Shown here: in pieces, positions 1-13,700 of the stretch
Position numbering within the stretch: the first letter of the stretch is position 1
Layout of the letters: every line of letters starts with the position of its first letter
NCBI RefSeq assembly: GCF_021018805.1
Contig: NC_086251.1
Coordinates: forward strand, 41,982,767-42,046,766
Direction: 5' to 3'
Source of the DNA: Prinia subflava
Lineage: Eukaryota; Chordata; Aves; Passeriformes; Cisticolidae
Length of the DNA stretch: 64,000 nt
Translations under genes and position numbers: made by a program
The notes under the pieces: generated by a model
Told to the model about the DNA's origin: nothing
Seen by the model: the letters and a program-made list of their open reading frames with translations, nothing else
Database searches by the model: none

Positions 1-1532
1 CTTGCGGCACACTCATGGGTGTTATTTGCAGCCTGTATATGTGTGAGTGTTTTTGAGCTGGCAATATGCTGGGGGAAGCTCACTCACCTAGCATGAGTTA
101 CACTGGCTGTATGTGCCCACCTAGGAAAATGCATGGGCACGTGTGAGCATGTGTGCGTCAGACTGTCAAGTCTCACTATGAGGGCAAGACTTGCACTTTA
201 GGCTTTTTCCTCACACTTCCCTAGGCCTGTGTTTCATGCACTTGCAGCTCAGCACTCAGTCTGCCCCTGACACATTCCCAAATGCAAAACACTCAGCCTG
301 TCCCATGATGCGATGCAGCACTGCATTGCACAGAGAGCCAAGATAGCTACTGAATGGTGTGAGTGTATGTGTTGTTCATGAATGTTTGTGGTATTGTTCC
401 TTTTTGTCACGTATTTCAAGGTGTTTTGTGGAGTCCATCACCACAGGATCTTGTGCAATTAAGGGCTGCAGACACAGGATTTGCCCTTCAGTGACTTCTG
501 ACACAGAAGCCAGAGGAATGAGGATGCTTCATGCAGATTGGTGTCAGGCCTCAACAGGAGATGGGTGCACAGTTATTTTTTGTTATTGATCTGCTTAGGT
601 TTTATTAATGTATCAGGGTAAATTTATATGGAATTCATTAAATATTATTCAATATAGCTGTGTCCTTGACAGGCTTTTCTAGTGACAGTAATAAAGGGAG
701 AATAAATCATTGTCACTGAACGATGTGGTGGCTGGTATATTCTTGAGGAGCAAAATGAAATGTAAGAGCTGAAATACAGACCAGGCAAGTAGTTGGCAAT
801 GGGTTTTGTCATTTAGTAGTTGCATTTTGGCCACCGTGAGCACAGCTGGCAAGGCTTCTAACACTTAGTTGCGCAAACAACTGTCACTGCAGACATTGTT
901 GGCAATGTAAGCAGTAAGATCCATGACCTGATGGGACTGAAGGGATGTAATTTCCCCTTGTGCATGTCAAAGTGAGGTGAGGAAGATGAAGGACTGCCCA
1001 CATACTGTCCTCCTCACTGCCAAGGAGAAATCTAATTTTGATTTTTAACAGACTCTTCTTCTGAGTTCCTGGAAGTTTCTGAGATGGTGTCTGTGGTTTT
1101 CTTCTCATTTTAATTCACTGCACTTGTGCTAAGTCTAACATAATGGTTGTGGTCATGATTTTTGTCTTTTGACAAGGAGTTTCCAAACGGTGCATCATAG
1201 TACAGAATCACAGTGACAAACCAATGCTGCCCTGTGGCCAGACATTTTATTCTGTGCAAGAATGGGCCAAAACCTAATATGCTGTTACTGATTATGGTGC
1301 CTATACAAACAAATGTTGAAGCCCTTTATATTCTGGGCCATCTTGTCCTGGTCTGGTTCAGACCCTTTAAATCAAGCCAGAGTCCTAATAGTGAACTGAT
1401 GCATTATATGATGATGCCCAGAATCAAGAAAGGAAATCCTTGGTCTGCTTAAATGTTGGACAAAAAAGATTGTAGACATGTGCATGTAACAGACAGCAAA
1501 AGGGCTTAACTGATGTTCTGGTCTCTTTGCAG
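1..1532 (+). other. ADCK1: ADCK1 intron upstream of the first visible exon (3' part)
   Basis: This is the end of the intron that precedes the first visible ADCK1 coding exon. It finishes with a normal acceptor, a pyrimidine-rich tract and AG at 1531-1532. No coding exon matching the ADCK1 N-terminus (mitochondrial leader and adjoining segment) can be read here, so those exons and the promoter should lie before base 1. The short open frames in this stretch show no recognisable protein. I see no clear repeat. Confidence 0.75.
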
Positions 1533-1736
1533 GTGCACCTGCGCTCTGCCGAGCGACTTCGGGAGTTGTGCTGCTCCAACCGAGGCACCTTCATCAAGGT
1601 GGGCCAGCACCTGGGAGCGCTGGACTACCTCCTGCCTGAGGAGTACACCCGCACCCTCAAGGTGCTGCACAGCCAGGCCCCGCAGAGCACCAGGCAGGAG
1701 ATTGAGCAAGTTATCCGTGAGGATCTGGGCAAAGAG
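1533..1736 (+). CDS. ADCK1: ADCK1 coding exon 1 of the window (KxGQ motif)
   Basis: The exon has 204 nt, 68 codons, phase 0 at both ends. It starts after the acceptor AG at 1531-1532 and ends at AAAGAG before the donor GTAAGG. It begins VHLRSAERLRELC and contains FIKVGQHLG, the KxGQ motif that marks UbiB/ADCK kinases and folds over the active site in the N-terminal extension. It then runs through the conserved segment LDYLLPEEYT to the end at REDLGKE. The exon is clearly richer in GC and CpG than its flanking introns, as expected for coding sequence. The reading frame continues about 110 nt past the donor into a short 21-bp tandem repeat; that is intronic read-through and not coding. Confidence 0.96.
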
Positions 1737-4700
1737 GTAAGGGCAGCCATAGACTGTGTTGGCTTCTCAGGCCTCAGCAAGCCTTGCACAGCTAGAGGAA
1801 GGAAAACAGCAGCTAGAGGAAGGAAAACTGCTGTTTCTGAGTTATAAGAGATACTGAGGGGAGATACTTCTTCCTTGCTTCTGGGTGAAGGCCATGCGAG
1901 GTGTCCCTGTCCATCAATTGGCATTATTGGCAGACTTGGGTGAGGAGAAGATAATAGAGGAGTAAGGGTGTGAAAGGTCTCAGATGAAAACGGCAGGACT
2001 CAGCAGAGCAGAGTACTCTGTATGCCAAGATGAACAGGGTTGCTGGAGGCCAGGATGGAGGGCTGTCTGCCACACTGAGGTGTGGGAGCTGGAGGTATTG
2101 ATGTTCAGGACAAAGATATATTGGCAGAACTCTGTGAGGGATGACTGCTCTCCCCTGGCCGCACTAGACCAATTCCAGCTAGCACTGACAGCCCCTTACT
2201 TTCTCGAGCCCCTAATTAACCCCCAAAGAAAATAATAACATAAATCACTTTCGGTGCTGCAGTCAGGTAACGCAGTAGTTCAGGAGTCGGTGCCATCATT
2301 AACCCTCAGCAGCCCACAGAGATCAGTAGGTAGGTGACTGTATAAGGGAAGTAACCACAGTAAATTACAGAGGGTGTTCTGCTACTTTTCATCTTGCTTT
2401 TTACAAGATGTCCCCTCACACTCTAGCCCAGGTTGAGGAGAGGCATTTCAAGGATCACAACTGACATAGTAAGGAGGGAGGCAGGAGGCAACAGTGTGCA
2501 AAGATGATGCTAGGGAAAGTGTTTGTGAGGGGGAGGAAGACAGAAGGTTGAAGAAGGGAGGCAATGTGTACATCTCTTGTTTCTCATATATAGAGGGTTT
2601 TGGGGCTGTTTTGGTTGTTTTGGCCTGTCTGACTGTGTGGTAAGGAGGTGCATGGGAAAAATGAGGGAGGTAAAGTATTTGCCCCTATAAGATATATTAT
2701 GCAGATTTGAATGGGGCAAGTCTGCCTATGTGTTTTTTTAGGATCTACATATTGTCTAGCTAGCAATGACTATTAAGATTTCCCTACAGTTTAATGGCAG
2801 CCCCTAGTCTACAACATGCTCCCTCTATCAGCATTCCATCCTTGTGGCATGGCTGGTACCAGCTGTGTTTCATAGCTCAGTGGATAGATGGAGTAGAGCA
2901 GCCTGAATGTTCCCTGCAGGCCTCTGCCTCCATGGGTTTCCATGTGGCAATCTCCCTTTCCACAGGAGCTGTGGAAAGCAACCCCAAAGTTAACCCACAT
3001 TAAATTACCACAGTAGCCACCTCTGGCACAGTTTGTGCGGTGTCTCTTAAAGGCTGAAGCTGGTGCTTGGAGGTGGGACCTTTTCTCTCAAGTGTGTGTT
3101 CAGCTGCCACTGATAATCCCTGATTTCTTTATGCTTCTTGGGAGCTAGATGAGCACTCCGTGCCTCATTGATTCCCAGTGAAGCAGCTTGAATACAGTCT
3201 CCACAGCAACCTTACCTCATAGCACTCACTTCCTTCATATGGGCAGTGCTGGGCAATATTTAATTTTAAAGTTACAGAGGGAGGGAGGGTAAAAAAAGGT
3301 AGAAATGGGAAGAAAGTGATGGAAAGGAAATGGTAACAAGCAAAAGAGAGCAATGATGAGAGAGATAAATGAAGAGAATAACGTGTATAAAAATAAAGGA
3401 CCTTGTAAAACTGGGCAGTATTAAAAGCTGATGTGAATGCCTGTATTAATAGTTACAAGGTACCAAATCAAGATATTTAAAACCAGAAAGGTCATTGCTG
3501 CAGCCTAGAGGGTTTAATAAGGTTGCTTCAGGACCAAATTTAATTCCAGTGTAGCTAGAACCTCAGTATATTTTAAATATGATATACTTGGCTGAAATAT
3601 TGGTGGCAGAGTGGCAAGGTGGAGTATCAGGGTAGAGAATAGTGTAGAGAGGGATCCTGAAATTTTCCCTCCTGGGGCCAGCATCACACCTGGGAACTTG
3701 CAGATCAATTCAAATAGAAGAAAAAATGGCAATGAGGAAACCTTGTCAGGATGCCTGCGCCTAGTCCTGCTGCTCTCGAATTCCGTGGTAAGACTTCCAG
3801 TTCTCCCATCAGGCCCAAGAGCTGGGCACTTCAGATGAGTTATTACATACAGCTTGGATCAGTGCAGAACAAATGGGAGAAAGAGCAACTGGAAATATAG
3901 AGATACCTAGGGAGGAATGTGACAAGCTAACAAATTAGGCAAGAGCTTGCAAAAGGGCAGGAAGATCAAAAAAAAGCCAATTTCATGTACAGAAGCATTA
4001 TATTTTCAGTCAATTAGAAATAGTCTTGTGATGTGACCTACTCCTGTGAATCTTATCATGGGCTTGGATACTTGACGAATGTTTTGTGGGAAAACTGGCT
4101 TAAATGGAGACCAAATGGAGACCAACAGGACACATGTTTGAGCAGACAGAGCATTTGTGAGGTGGATTTATGGCAGTTCAACATGACTGTGTTGTCCCCA
4201 CACAAACTTATCTGATACCTTGCTGATGGGAAGGGGTTGCCCGTTTTAGGCCAGCATCGTGGCCTTGGTGCTGGGTACTGGGAGCAGCAGCATGTGGCTC
4301 TGATGTAAAGGCAAATGGCATGTGTGCTGATTTGATACAGAAGGAGAAGCATCATATATGCTGACTAGTGGGTTGTCCTGTCCAACCCTATCTTAAGTCC
4401 AGGGCTAGTTTGTGTACCTATCAAGGAACATTGGTATAAAAATAATCAGTAGGGAGCAAATGCTGGCTTTCTAATCTCAGCCACAGTGATTTGGATGAGA
4501 GATGGTGGGAGATGATCATTCTCTTGAGTGTTATATGCAAGAGGTTGAAGTGGGCAGGGTGGGATTCACAGAGTAACACAAGTAGTAGCAGTGGGAGAGG
4601 TGCACAAAGAAATCTTTGTAATAACTCCTGGAAACAATCACTAGTGAGATCACAGAGCAAGATGTTTTGGGGAGACAGTGTTGATCCTGCAGGTTGGGCT

Positions 4701-7700
4701 TGTTCTGGGTGTATTCCTTGGAGCAGTTGGGACTGTGTTCCTAAGAATGGGTGTTAAGATATGAATGAAAGTGTCTCTCCTAACTCTGTTTTTATCTTCC
4801 TTGCTTGAACAAGGTTCTGAAAGTGAAAAGGTCCCAAGCGTGGAAGATGAAAGCAAGTCAAATATGTTCTTTCTCTGAAGAACTATTAATGTTCTATTAA
4901 TGAACTAATAATTAACACAGGGAGAGACAGCTGGTTTGGCTAAGTGCTCTAACTCAACAAAGTGCATGCAGACCAGAACCAGGCAACTTCTGGTTAAATG
5001 TGGACACCACACATTTAGGGAGAAAGACTGATGAGGAGCTCTGGAAAATAAAACTTTCAGAGTGAGTGCACCTTAAAAGCACAAAATCTTTGTGCTTAGA
5101 AACCAGAAAAGATGGAAAAAATTTTGACAGCACTGAAATTAGGGATATTTCCTCCCTCTGGCACATTTGTTGGAAAGGACTGTCATGTAACTGTGGGATA
5201 CAGGGATATTGGGGAAGTGATGCCACTCTGTTCTGATTAAGGGCCCTTCACAGCATTCCTTGTCGTAGGATAGAGTGGTTGCAGAAGGACTTGTCAGCTT
5301 TTACAGCCCTGGTCTTTCAAATATCCTTTGTGCCTTTATGTTGCCTGGCTCCATTACTGTTGAGTGCGTTCCCTAATATGGGTCTCATTTCTGTGCTGCT
5401 GCACAGTGCTGTCACAGTTTAGATACTGTGACATCTCCTTGCTTCACTGTGTACTCTCTACACCAACACACACTTTTACCTCTTTCTATCCCAAAAAACC
5501 TCTTCGTACTGCACATCTCAATAGGCCAGCTCTAGCCACTCAGCACCACTCTATTACTTCTGTGTACATCAGGATGTCACTTTTCACAGCCTATTGCTCA
5601 TCACCTTCCAGCCCATCCTTACACTGGCATTTTTTCATCAACTTACTGACCTTTTCCCTTAGACTTCTTATTCTCGCTCTTGATATGTTTGTGTAGTCCA
5701 TACTCTACCCAGGCCTTGAATCAGGTTGGAGGTAATTTTCATTGGTGGGAGACACTCCCTTCTTCCCCATCTGTCACTCTTTCCTTTCAGAAATATCCCA
5801 GTTCCTGCTTCTTTCTGGCAGGTTCCTGTTGGGCAGGTTCTGTATCATTGCTCCTGTCTCTGGTATGAGGTTGTTTGGTTTGGGATTTGGGCAAGGATAA
5901 AGTTCCCAGCTGAGGGCAGTGTGGTCCCAAGCAGTGTCTTTCCCAAGTTGGTGGGGTGCTTGTGTAGGGCGGCTGCCCAGGTGCTCTGTGTCCAGGCTGT
6001 CTTTGCTTGGGGGGTGATGGGCTGGTGTAAAGCCTGTAACTACCTGTGGGAGTGTCTCTCCTTGGCTCTTGACTGACCTTCACATCTAACAGTTGCTGAC
6101 ACTGTTGCAGAGGAGTAGAAATGGTTGAAGCTGAGCAGACTCAGATGTTACCAAATGAGGGATCCCAAGAAATCCTGACTGCAGGTATCCATATGTACAT
6201 ACATACTTATGCCATTGCTGGTGAGTTTGCTGTGCTCTGGGGAAGGCTGAGGCAAAACAGGCTCCATAGGGAGAACACACCAGTGACTGAAAGTTCTGCT
6301 TACAATGCTTGCTTTGTTCAAGGATGGGAGAAAGGCTGGGGAGAGCTCAGATGTCAAGGCTTCTCTGCTGAATCCAAATCATGTAAAGGGCTTAAACAGA
6401 TGGAAAGATAGTAATTTGGAAGGATGTCATTCTAGCTCTGCTTTGTGGAAATGCAGGTAATGGGAAGTAGTTTCTAATTGCTTGATTACCCAGCAACTCC
6501 AAGGAGACCATCCTTTTCATCCACAGTTAATTGCAGCTTTTACAGGTTGTTCAAGCACTATTTTGCCATTTGCAAGAAACCTCCTGCAGCCATACAGTAA
6601 AGGAGCTTGTTGATTGAGCAGGGCAGGATACATCAATGGTTTGACTGTGATTTATAAACAAAGCACATGTTGTAGAGGAACCTCCTGTGCTGTGATTTGT
6701 GAAGGAGGATGCATTTCCACAGTGATGTTTGGAGGGCTCAGCCTTGGATTCCTGCTGTTGTACCTGGCACAGCCCAGTGTTGTGCAGGTAAGAAACAGAT
6801 ACTCCTTGTCTGAGAACTAATTGTCTTTGCAGCAAAACCATGGCTATGAAGAATGCTGCCCTTTGTCAAATGTAAGTGGTAGAGACTAGACAATATAAAA
6901 TTTTTATCAAGTCTCTAAAGGGGAAAATGATGCCTAAAAATTTTTAGCTTTTTATATATTTTTCGTAGATTTGTAGCCTTGTAGATTGCTAATAGATGAC
7001 TGTAGCACCTAGTACTTTTCCTACTTTTTCCCCTTACATTTTAGAACAATAAGCTAACCTTCTAACACATTCCTGGAATACTCTTAGTCTTACTTAAGAA
7101 GAGGACCACCAATAAGCATGTTTTGTTTTCCAACCAGAATCTTAGGCGACACAACAAGAAGTGGGATAGAGAAGCCCCTCTCTATCCAATGGGACCAATT
7201 CCAATGGGGCAGTACCCAGGGAAAAATTACCTAACCAACTTCTTTTCTAATTAGACAATATTTAATAGGTGTACTAGTCAACTAACCTTACAAAAACTGT
7301 GTAATTACTGTACCATATGTGCTTTTTGCCATATTGTGTACCTGAAGGTTTCCAAGTAAAGGTTTGCTATTATATTATCATTCTAACATTGTTTGGGAAG
7401 GTTTGTTCTATTTCTAGGCAATACTTTAAATTGCTCTCTGTCTTGGCTTATGAGTGGTATTCTGCAATTTAGTACTCCAGCAAAAACCAGCTGGAGGCAC
7501 AGAAGGCAAGATCATGGGTTGAGATCAGAACAATTTACTGGGAAACAGCAATGAGATAAGAAAAAAAAAACAATTACAGCAACAATATTAATAATGAAAG
7601 GTATAAGACAAAGAAACAATTTATGTGAAAAGACCCTGACAATAAACAATACCTGACTGTTCTGTCCACCATTTTAACTAGATTGGGAGGAACCCCTTCT

Positions 7701-10700
7701 TGGAAGAGGAAGAAAGTGAAGTGTATCAAGTAACTTTAGGGTCTTGGCCACACCCCTCCAGGCTAGTGCAAAACATTAACTCTGTCCTGATTGGAACTAG
7801 GGCACTCCCAAAGTTCCCAAAGTGTTTTTTGGGTTGGGTACATGAAATATTATTCATCTATTGTCAAAATGTACCCATATACATCTGGGAATATGGTCAC
7901 TGCAGTGATCTGCAGTCATGCTGCATGGCCATTTGACAAGGAGGAACCAAAATTGTATGCCCATGTGTACTGCCATGGGAAAGACAGAGAATGAGACCAC
8001 ACCACAGCAAGGTGCTAACCTCCAGTGCAAGAGACTTCCCTGTCCTCATACTATTAAGAGAGTATGAGAAATAGCAGAAATAGAAAAAATTCTTTTTACT
8101 CCTATTTCTGTATGAATTGTTGGTATAGTATGGCAGCCTTTGCTGTGCCAGTGACAGGGAGAAGGATGGACTTTATTCCCTGTCTTCTGGAATTGTCAGT
8201 GAGCATTTTAAGCTCTGGTGAAACATATGCCTATTTCTGATCTGCAGAATGATTCAGGTAATGCTCAGCCTTGTGGGAGAGGAGCTAAGCCTGCAATAGG
8301 CTGTTGGGTATTACACTGCATGTCCTACAGCATCCAAGTTATTCCCAAGATAGTATGAGACCCTTTCTGTAGCTGGCTCCATATGGTGCTCTAGAGAAGA
8401 TTAATTTACTGTGCTAGATTGCCAGGTTTTCATTTCATAATGAAGGTTGCTGCAAGTTCTGTTATGGCTCCAGAAAGCCTTTTCTTAGGTGGGCAGTGTT
8501 GTCTAACGCATCCAGGATGCTGGGAACATGTGCCTGCTTCCTCCAGTGTTGCACAGCCCTGTGGTTGAATGGTCTGCCCAAAAACACTGATGTATGGCAC
8601 AGTGCACTGTCCCTCTCGTGGTTGCTTGGGGCTGTGAACTGATGCAGAATGGCTTTGCTGAACACCCAGGTCTCCTGTAGTTTGTGAACCTGGTTCTGTC
8701 CTAAAACACCATCTCCAGCAATGCTGTGCTGGGGTGGTCTGTGAAGTCCATCACTGTGCATTTCATCAGTAACAGACTCAGGGCAACCAGATCTAGGTCA
8801 GCAAGAGCCTCTTTTGCCTGCTATGGCTGTTGTTGGTCACAGGAAATCTCCTCATTCTGCATTACCCTCTGTTACCTACCAGCTTGGAGGCTGAGCTGTG
8901 GTGGCCATTCCTGTGACAGTGTTAGGGGCTGGAAGGTGGGACAGGAAGATATGGCCCTTCTCCCACCACTCTGTGCCTCTCGCAGTACACCCAGCAGGGC
9001 TTCCAAGCAGACGTCAGTAAAAACTACATTTTTATTAAAACTGTAATGACGAATAAAAAACCTTCACATTTCTTTCAATAACTTGGGAAATAAAAAAGAG
9101 ATTTTTATCAATTATGAAAAGGATTTTGGCCATAAAAAGGTAATTTAAAGAGTCTGAGATGGATGGTGAATAGTATTAATGTCACCCAGAACAAATGGTC
9201 CTGCATTACTCAACTGAAAGGCACAAGTGGCTGCTTGTGCAGGTCCTGCTGCTGCTGCAGCCTCTGCTGTGCTTGGCCTGCCTTGTCTCTGGTAAGAGGC
9301 CCCAGTCACTGGCAGATCCCAGTGTGGCTGCCTCTACACCGAGCCCTTGTGTGGGCAGCAGCTGTCCAGAACTGCTGCTCCAAGGGCAGATGGAGAAAGC
9401 AAACAGAGAGCTTTATGTGGCTCAGGTAGTGAACCTTGCTTTGTTTCTTGTGTCCCTGCTCACTCTATGCAAGCTCTAGTGTTACTGACCCTTACTGTTG
9501 TGCCAAGGACAACCTGGTGTCCTTACTGCCAGGGGGGCTTTCAAAGAGGGTGCTGCCTCTTTCCATGGGTTTTCTCTCCACTCAGAGCTTCTGGGAGAGT
9601 TTGGCTGGGTTCTGCTCATAGCAGCCTCTTCCAGCATATTATAGGCCCCATAGTCTAAGAGAGGGAAGGTTTTGAGTATAGATTAGAGGATAATCTCCTT
9701 TGACTTCTTTCAAATTGGCAAGATTTACAATATAGAAAGTTGGACAGTAGAAAGAAGGATTGCTTGGAGGGCCTTCTGTAAGGAGGAGAAAAACTTCAGG
9801 TCAAAAGGTGCAATGGGCAATGGCCTCTTAAGGAATAGTTCTGAACTGGATGCTTAGTGACGTTTTTGCCTTCAATTTACAAATTCTTTAGGTGTCTGGG
9901 GAGTATGATATACCTGCATGGAATTTGTTGGTTCAGTTTCTGTGCAGATGGTAAGCTGTGTTCAGTATTGTTTTCTCAGAGTTTTGATTACACCTGAAGT
10001 GTTGCTCTGAAGCAAATACATCTTGGCTGATGGTACACACGACAGCTATGTCAGGCTGTATTCAGTGTCCACATCCTGCAGAGGTGGTGGAGTGCTGCAC
10101 AGCAATGCTCAAGCCATTGACAGAAAACACTTTTCAGCATGTGGGTAACTCTTCCAATTCCAAACAATTACTGGAAATTGCAGTCTGCAGCTGGGATTAA
10201 TAGTCCTTATTCTTGCATATAGAGACTTTCTTTTTTGAAATGTGTATTTCCTTTGCTCAGCAAGGCATTTCTGACACAGCAGGATCCATGTAGGGGCAGA
10301 AACACTGAGCTGCTATGTTGAGGGACTGGCTTCTTTTTCAAAGCCCACTGCTGATACCCTCTGAAATATTCTTGATGTTTTGATCTGGACACAGCCTGGG
10401 TTTGCTATGCCTGAATTTTTCTGAGGGAGGGAAGAATCCCATCATCTGCCTTCCCACTGATCTTTTAATGTCTTACTTGATGCTGCCTAGTTATTATCTC
10501 CTAATTTCTTTCAGAATTTTACATCTGCACAGTTACTTGGCTCTTGACCCATCAGAAACATGAAAACATGATGCAGTGAGTCAGGCAACTTATGGAAATA
10601 AGTTATTTGTAGATGAAACAAATGGCATAAGATGAAATAAGGAGTTACAGGGCCTGACCTTGACATAGCTGTATTTTTCTAACACAGAGAATAGTCACAT

Positions 10701-13700
10701 AGAATTTTTATGAATTTATAAGATATACAGTGATCTAATAGGTTTTGTTTTTTGGCACTTCTGGGATCTGTTTGACAGGCAGCTCTTGATTCTATGGAAG
10801 GATGCTGAGCCGTAAAAAAAAACTTCAACTCTACCGACAAGTTTTCTTCCCTGTGAAAATATTGCTAGGAGCATTGGAAATTCTCCTTATGGGAAGACAC
10901 ACTAAAGATGCTTTTATGTTTTGATGATTGCGGCAAAAAATTGGGATCTAAGGTATCTCCACATTCTTTGCACCATTAGTGAGCAGTGTGTTTGTTCCTT
11001 ACAGGCAGACCAGCCTGAGGAAGTTTTCTCATGTTACGTTTGTGAATGTCAGGCACATTTTGCACTTATTTTCTGTAAGCTTTGCAGTATTTAGTTTTAC
11101 AGGATGAGTAGTTCAGAGCCAAACCTCTGAAGCTGACTGTGACAACTGGAGAAGTAAATTCACGTGACCTATTGCTTGTGCCAGGAGAGCTCAGCTGAAG
11201 CAAACCTGCAAGTTTCTCCCTTACAAAGCTCATATAACTACTGCATCTCAAAAAATTGGCAGGTTCTTGGAAAAGGCTCTTCAGCACCAATCCTTCCAAG
11301 TTTCAAGTTATTAGTAGAAAATTTACATTAGTTAGCTCATCTTGGATAATGAATGAAACTGAGGTGGTATCAGTTGTGCGTGGAGAACAAAGCTGATTTT
11401 CTCAAGCACCTTATTGGATGTAGCTGATTGGTTCAGGTCTATTAACTGCTATTCCCATTTATCAAGAAAGCCTAGAAGGAGGCTAGAGCAATTAAAATGA
11501 CTAGCGCTTGTTAAGAGGGGTTATAGTAAAGAAGTCTTTCCATGTAACTTTTTCCAGCTTGTCCTTTATAAACTGCTAATGTTTTTGCCCTGTCTGCCAA
11601 GAAAACGTATAAGCCAATGCCACCCCTTCCTGTCCATCTTTTGTCCTTTGGACCATAACCCAATGTATTCCTCTTCTATTTTATTTTTCCTTTTTGTTTG
11701 AAAGATGTGTGAGGCTGGTTCTTAATGGGATATCCTGGCCAAGGCCTTTGTCAGTCCCTTGCAGTCATTAAAACCAGCTCAGGAATTACAGATTGGCTGC
11801 TCCAAGATAAACATTTGAGACAGTGAGTGAGCAGGAAGGAATGGAAAAGGTATGGAGCAGAATGGTTCTGTGGGCCTTATCTCTCTAATGGCTACACATG
11901 GCACACTGATTACAATGTGTTGGACTGAGTGTCTCCAGTGACTTAGTGTCTTGTACCTGATGAGGGAGAAAGTGCAGCCTGACCACTCTGGGATACTCTC
12001 TCCTGGCTTTGCTCTCCACAGGACATGTCTGAAGTGGATCTTGGTACTTGACCTCTCTTTGGTGAGGTGAATCCTGGGTTGTAATGAAAGGCTTTTTCAG
12101 ATAGTTACAATAGTTTGGAATCCACCAAACTGTTTATCTTCATCCACAGAAGCCTAAATATTTTGAATTATAGGAAACAGAGCTACATACCAGTTAGTAT
12201 TTGGAAACTTCCTGTCCTGCTCCTATTTCAGAGGCTGACTTTGTTGCTCCATTTTTTAGCCATATCAGCCTAAGGGAAGGAAGAAAGGCATTTGAATTCT
12301 GGCTTTAAAGTAATGGGTTGCTAGATTGCTTGGAAACGCATGTGAATTAATCAAAATTATCCCCCAGCTTTGTTTCTGTAGCTCACTTTTGTCCCGGTAA
12401 CAACCTCTAGCAGTACACACTGGGGATGCTAGAGGAGAACTCACATTCAAGCTGTTTCGTACTGTACCCTGGACTGTCAGCCCTTCCCTTTGCACTACTT
12501 GTCACCCTGCAGTGGCAGCAGCAATGCTAGGCCTGTAAGTGTAGTTGATTTATGTTAACTATTGAAACAATAATGTTTAATCTGTAAAGTGCTAATCTAT
12601 TTTTTATGTTGATTATGAATAGGCCAGCTGTGCCTACTTTCCTATTCATAGAGTTTAGTGAACAAGCCCATTTCACAGGCTGGGTTTGGAGGGTAATTTA
12701 CATGAGAGCAGACACTGCTTTAAGGAAAGTAAATCAGCTGGGTTACACCAGTGAAGCAGGGATTTGGCAGTCCTTCACTAAGATCTGGGGGCAAAGAAAA
12801 AAACATGGGAGGAAGAGGAGAAAGACAGATAATAAATGAACTGTAGAAGGAGCAGAAAGGTGAGAGCAGATGTGAAAAGTAGGGAAAATATGGTCAGGAA
12901 AAGAAAGGAAAAGTTGATATTCAGAGGAGAGATTGAGAAGAAGGAAACAGGACAGGATGTGGCTGGTTTAGCATAGGATTTTTCTCTTTGCATCAGTGCA
13001 GAGAGCTCAGGGTTCCATGGTTTGCATGACTGGTCATTAGGGAGGACCTAATGTATTATGCCAGTGACACTATTGGCAAAGTCAGTTGTGGATTTAATTT
13101 GTTGTGCAGTTGTCTCTCTTGAGAGACTTTAATTTATCTCGGTACATTTTTTTCCAAGAGTTGGCTACAAAGGATACAAACTCCAGGGCCCCATCCAGAC
13201 CTTTTTGTAAGTTATTCTACCCCATCTTCTGCTTAGTCCCCGCACTTTGGTCTCTGTGGTATGGAGTGCTGAATAGCTGTATCTTTCACATTGATTTGTC
13301 TGCCATGTGTGCTGGTGTTTCAATATCCCATCAAGGCACACCTAACACCAGTAACTGGCTAATGAGCTTTACATCTTCAGCAGAGCTTTACTTCCTTTTA
13401 AGCATAATTCTTCTAAAGTAATGCCTTCTTATATCCCTTTATACCAGTTCAGTTCAGGCAGAGCTGCCCAGCTCTGCCAGACTGCATGTAGTTCCAGGTC
13501 CACCTCAGACCCGTACTCTTACTTCCCTGTTCTATTAATCTGCAGCAGTGTTATGCTTCAGTAAGACTTCAGGCCTGCTTGTATCTATGGAATTATAGCC
13601 AAAGCCAGAGGAAAGGATATAACTGGGCAGAATCTGTTTATGACTGGGCTTTGCCCTCTGCATGTCATTGTTATACTGTGCCTTTGTCCACCCTGGTGAC

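Noticed and set aside
9195..9425. Resemblance of the signal-peptide frame to a LIF-like cytokine first exon
   Set aside because: A C-X4-C spacing and an AQ exon end are too little to support it; lengths differ and the next exon does not match.
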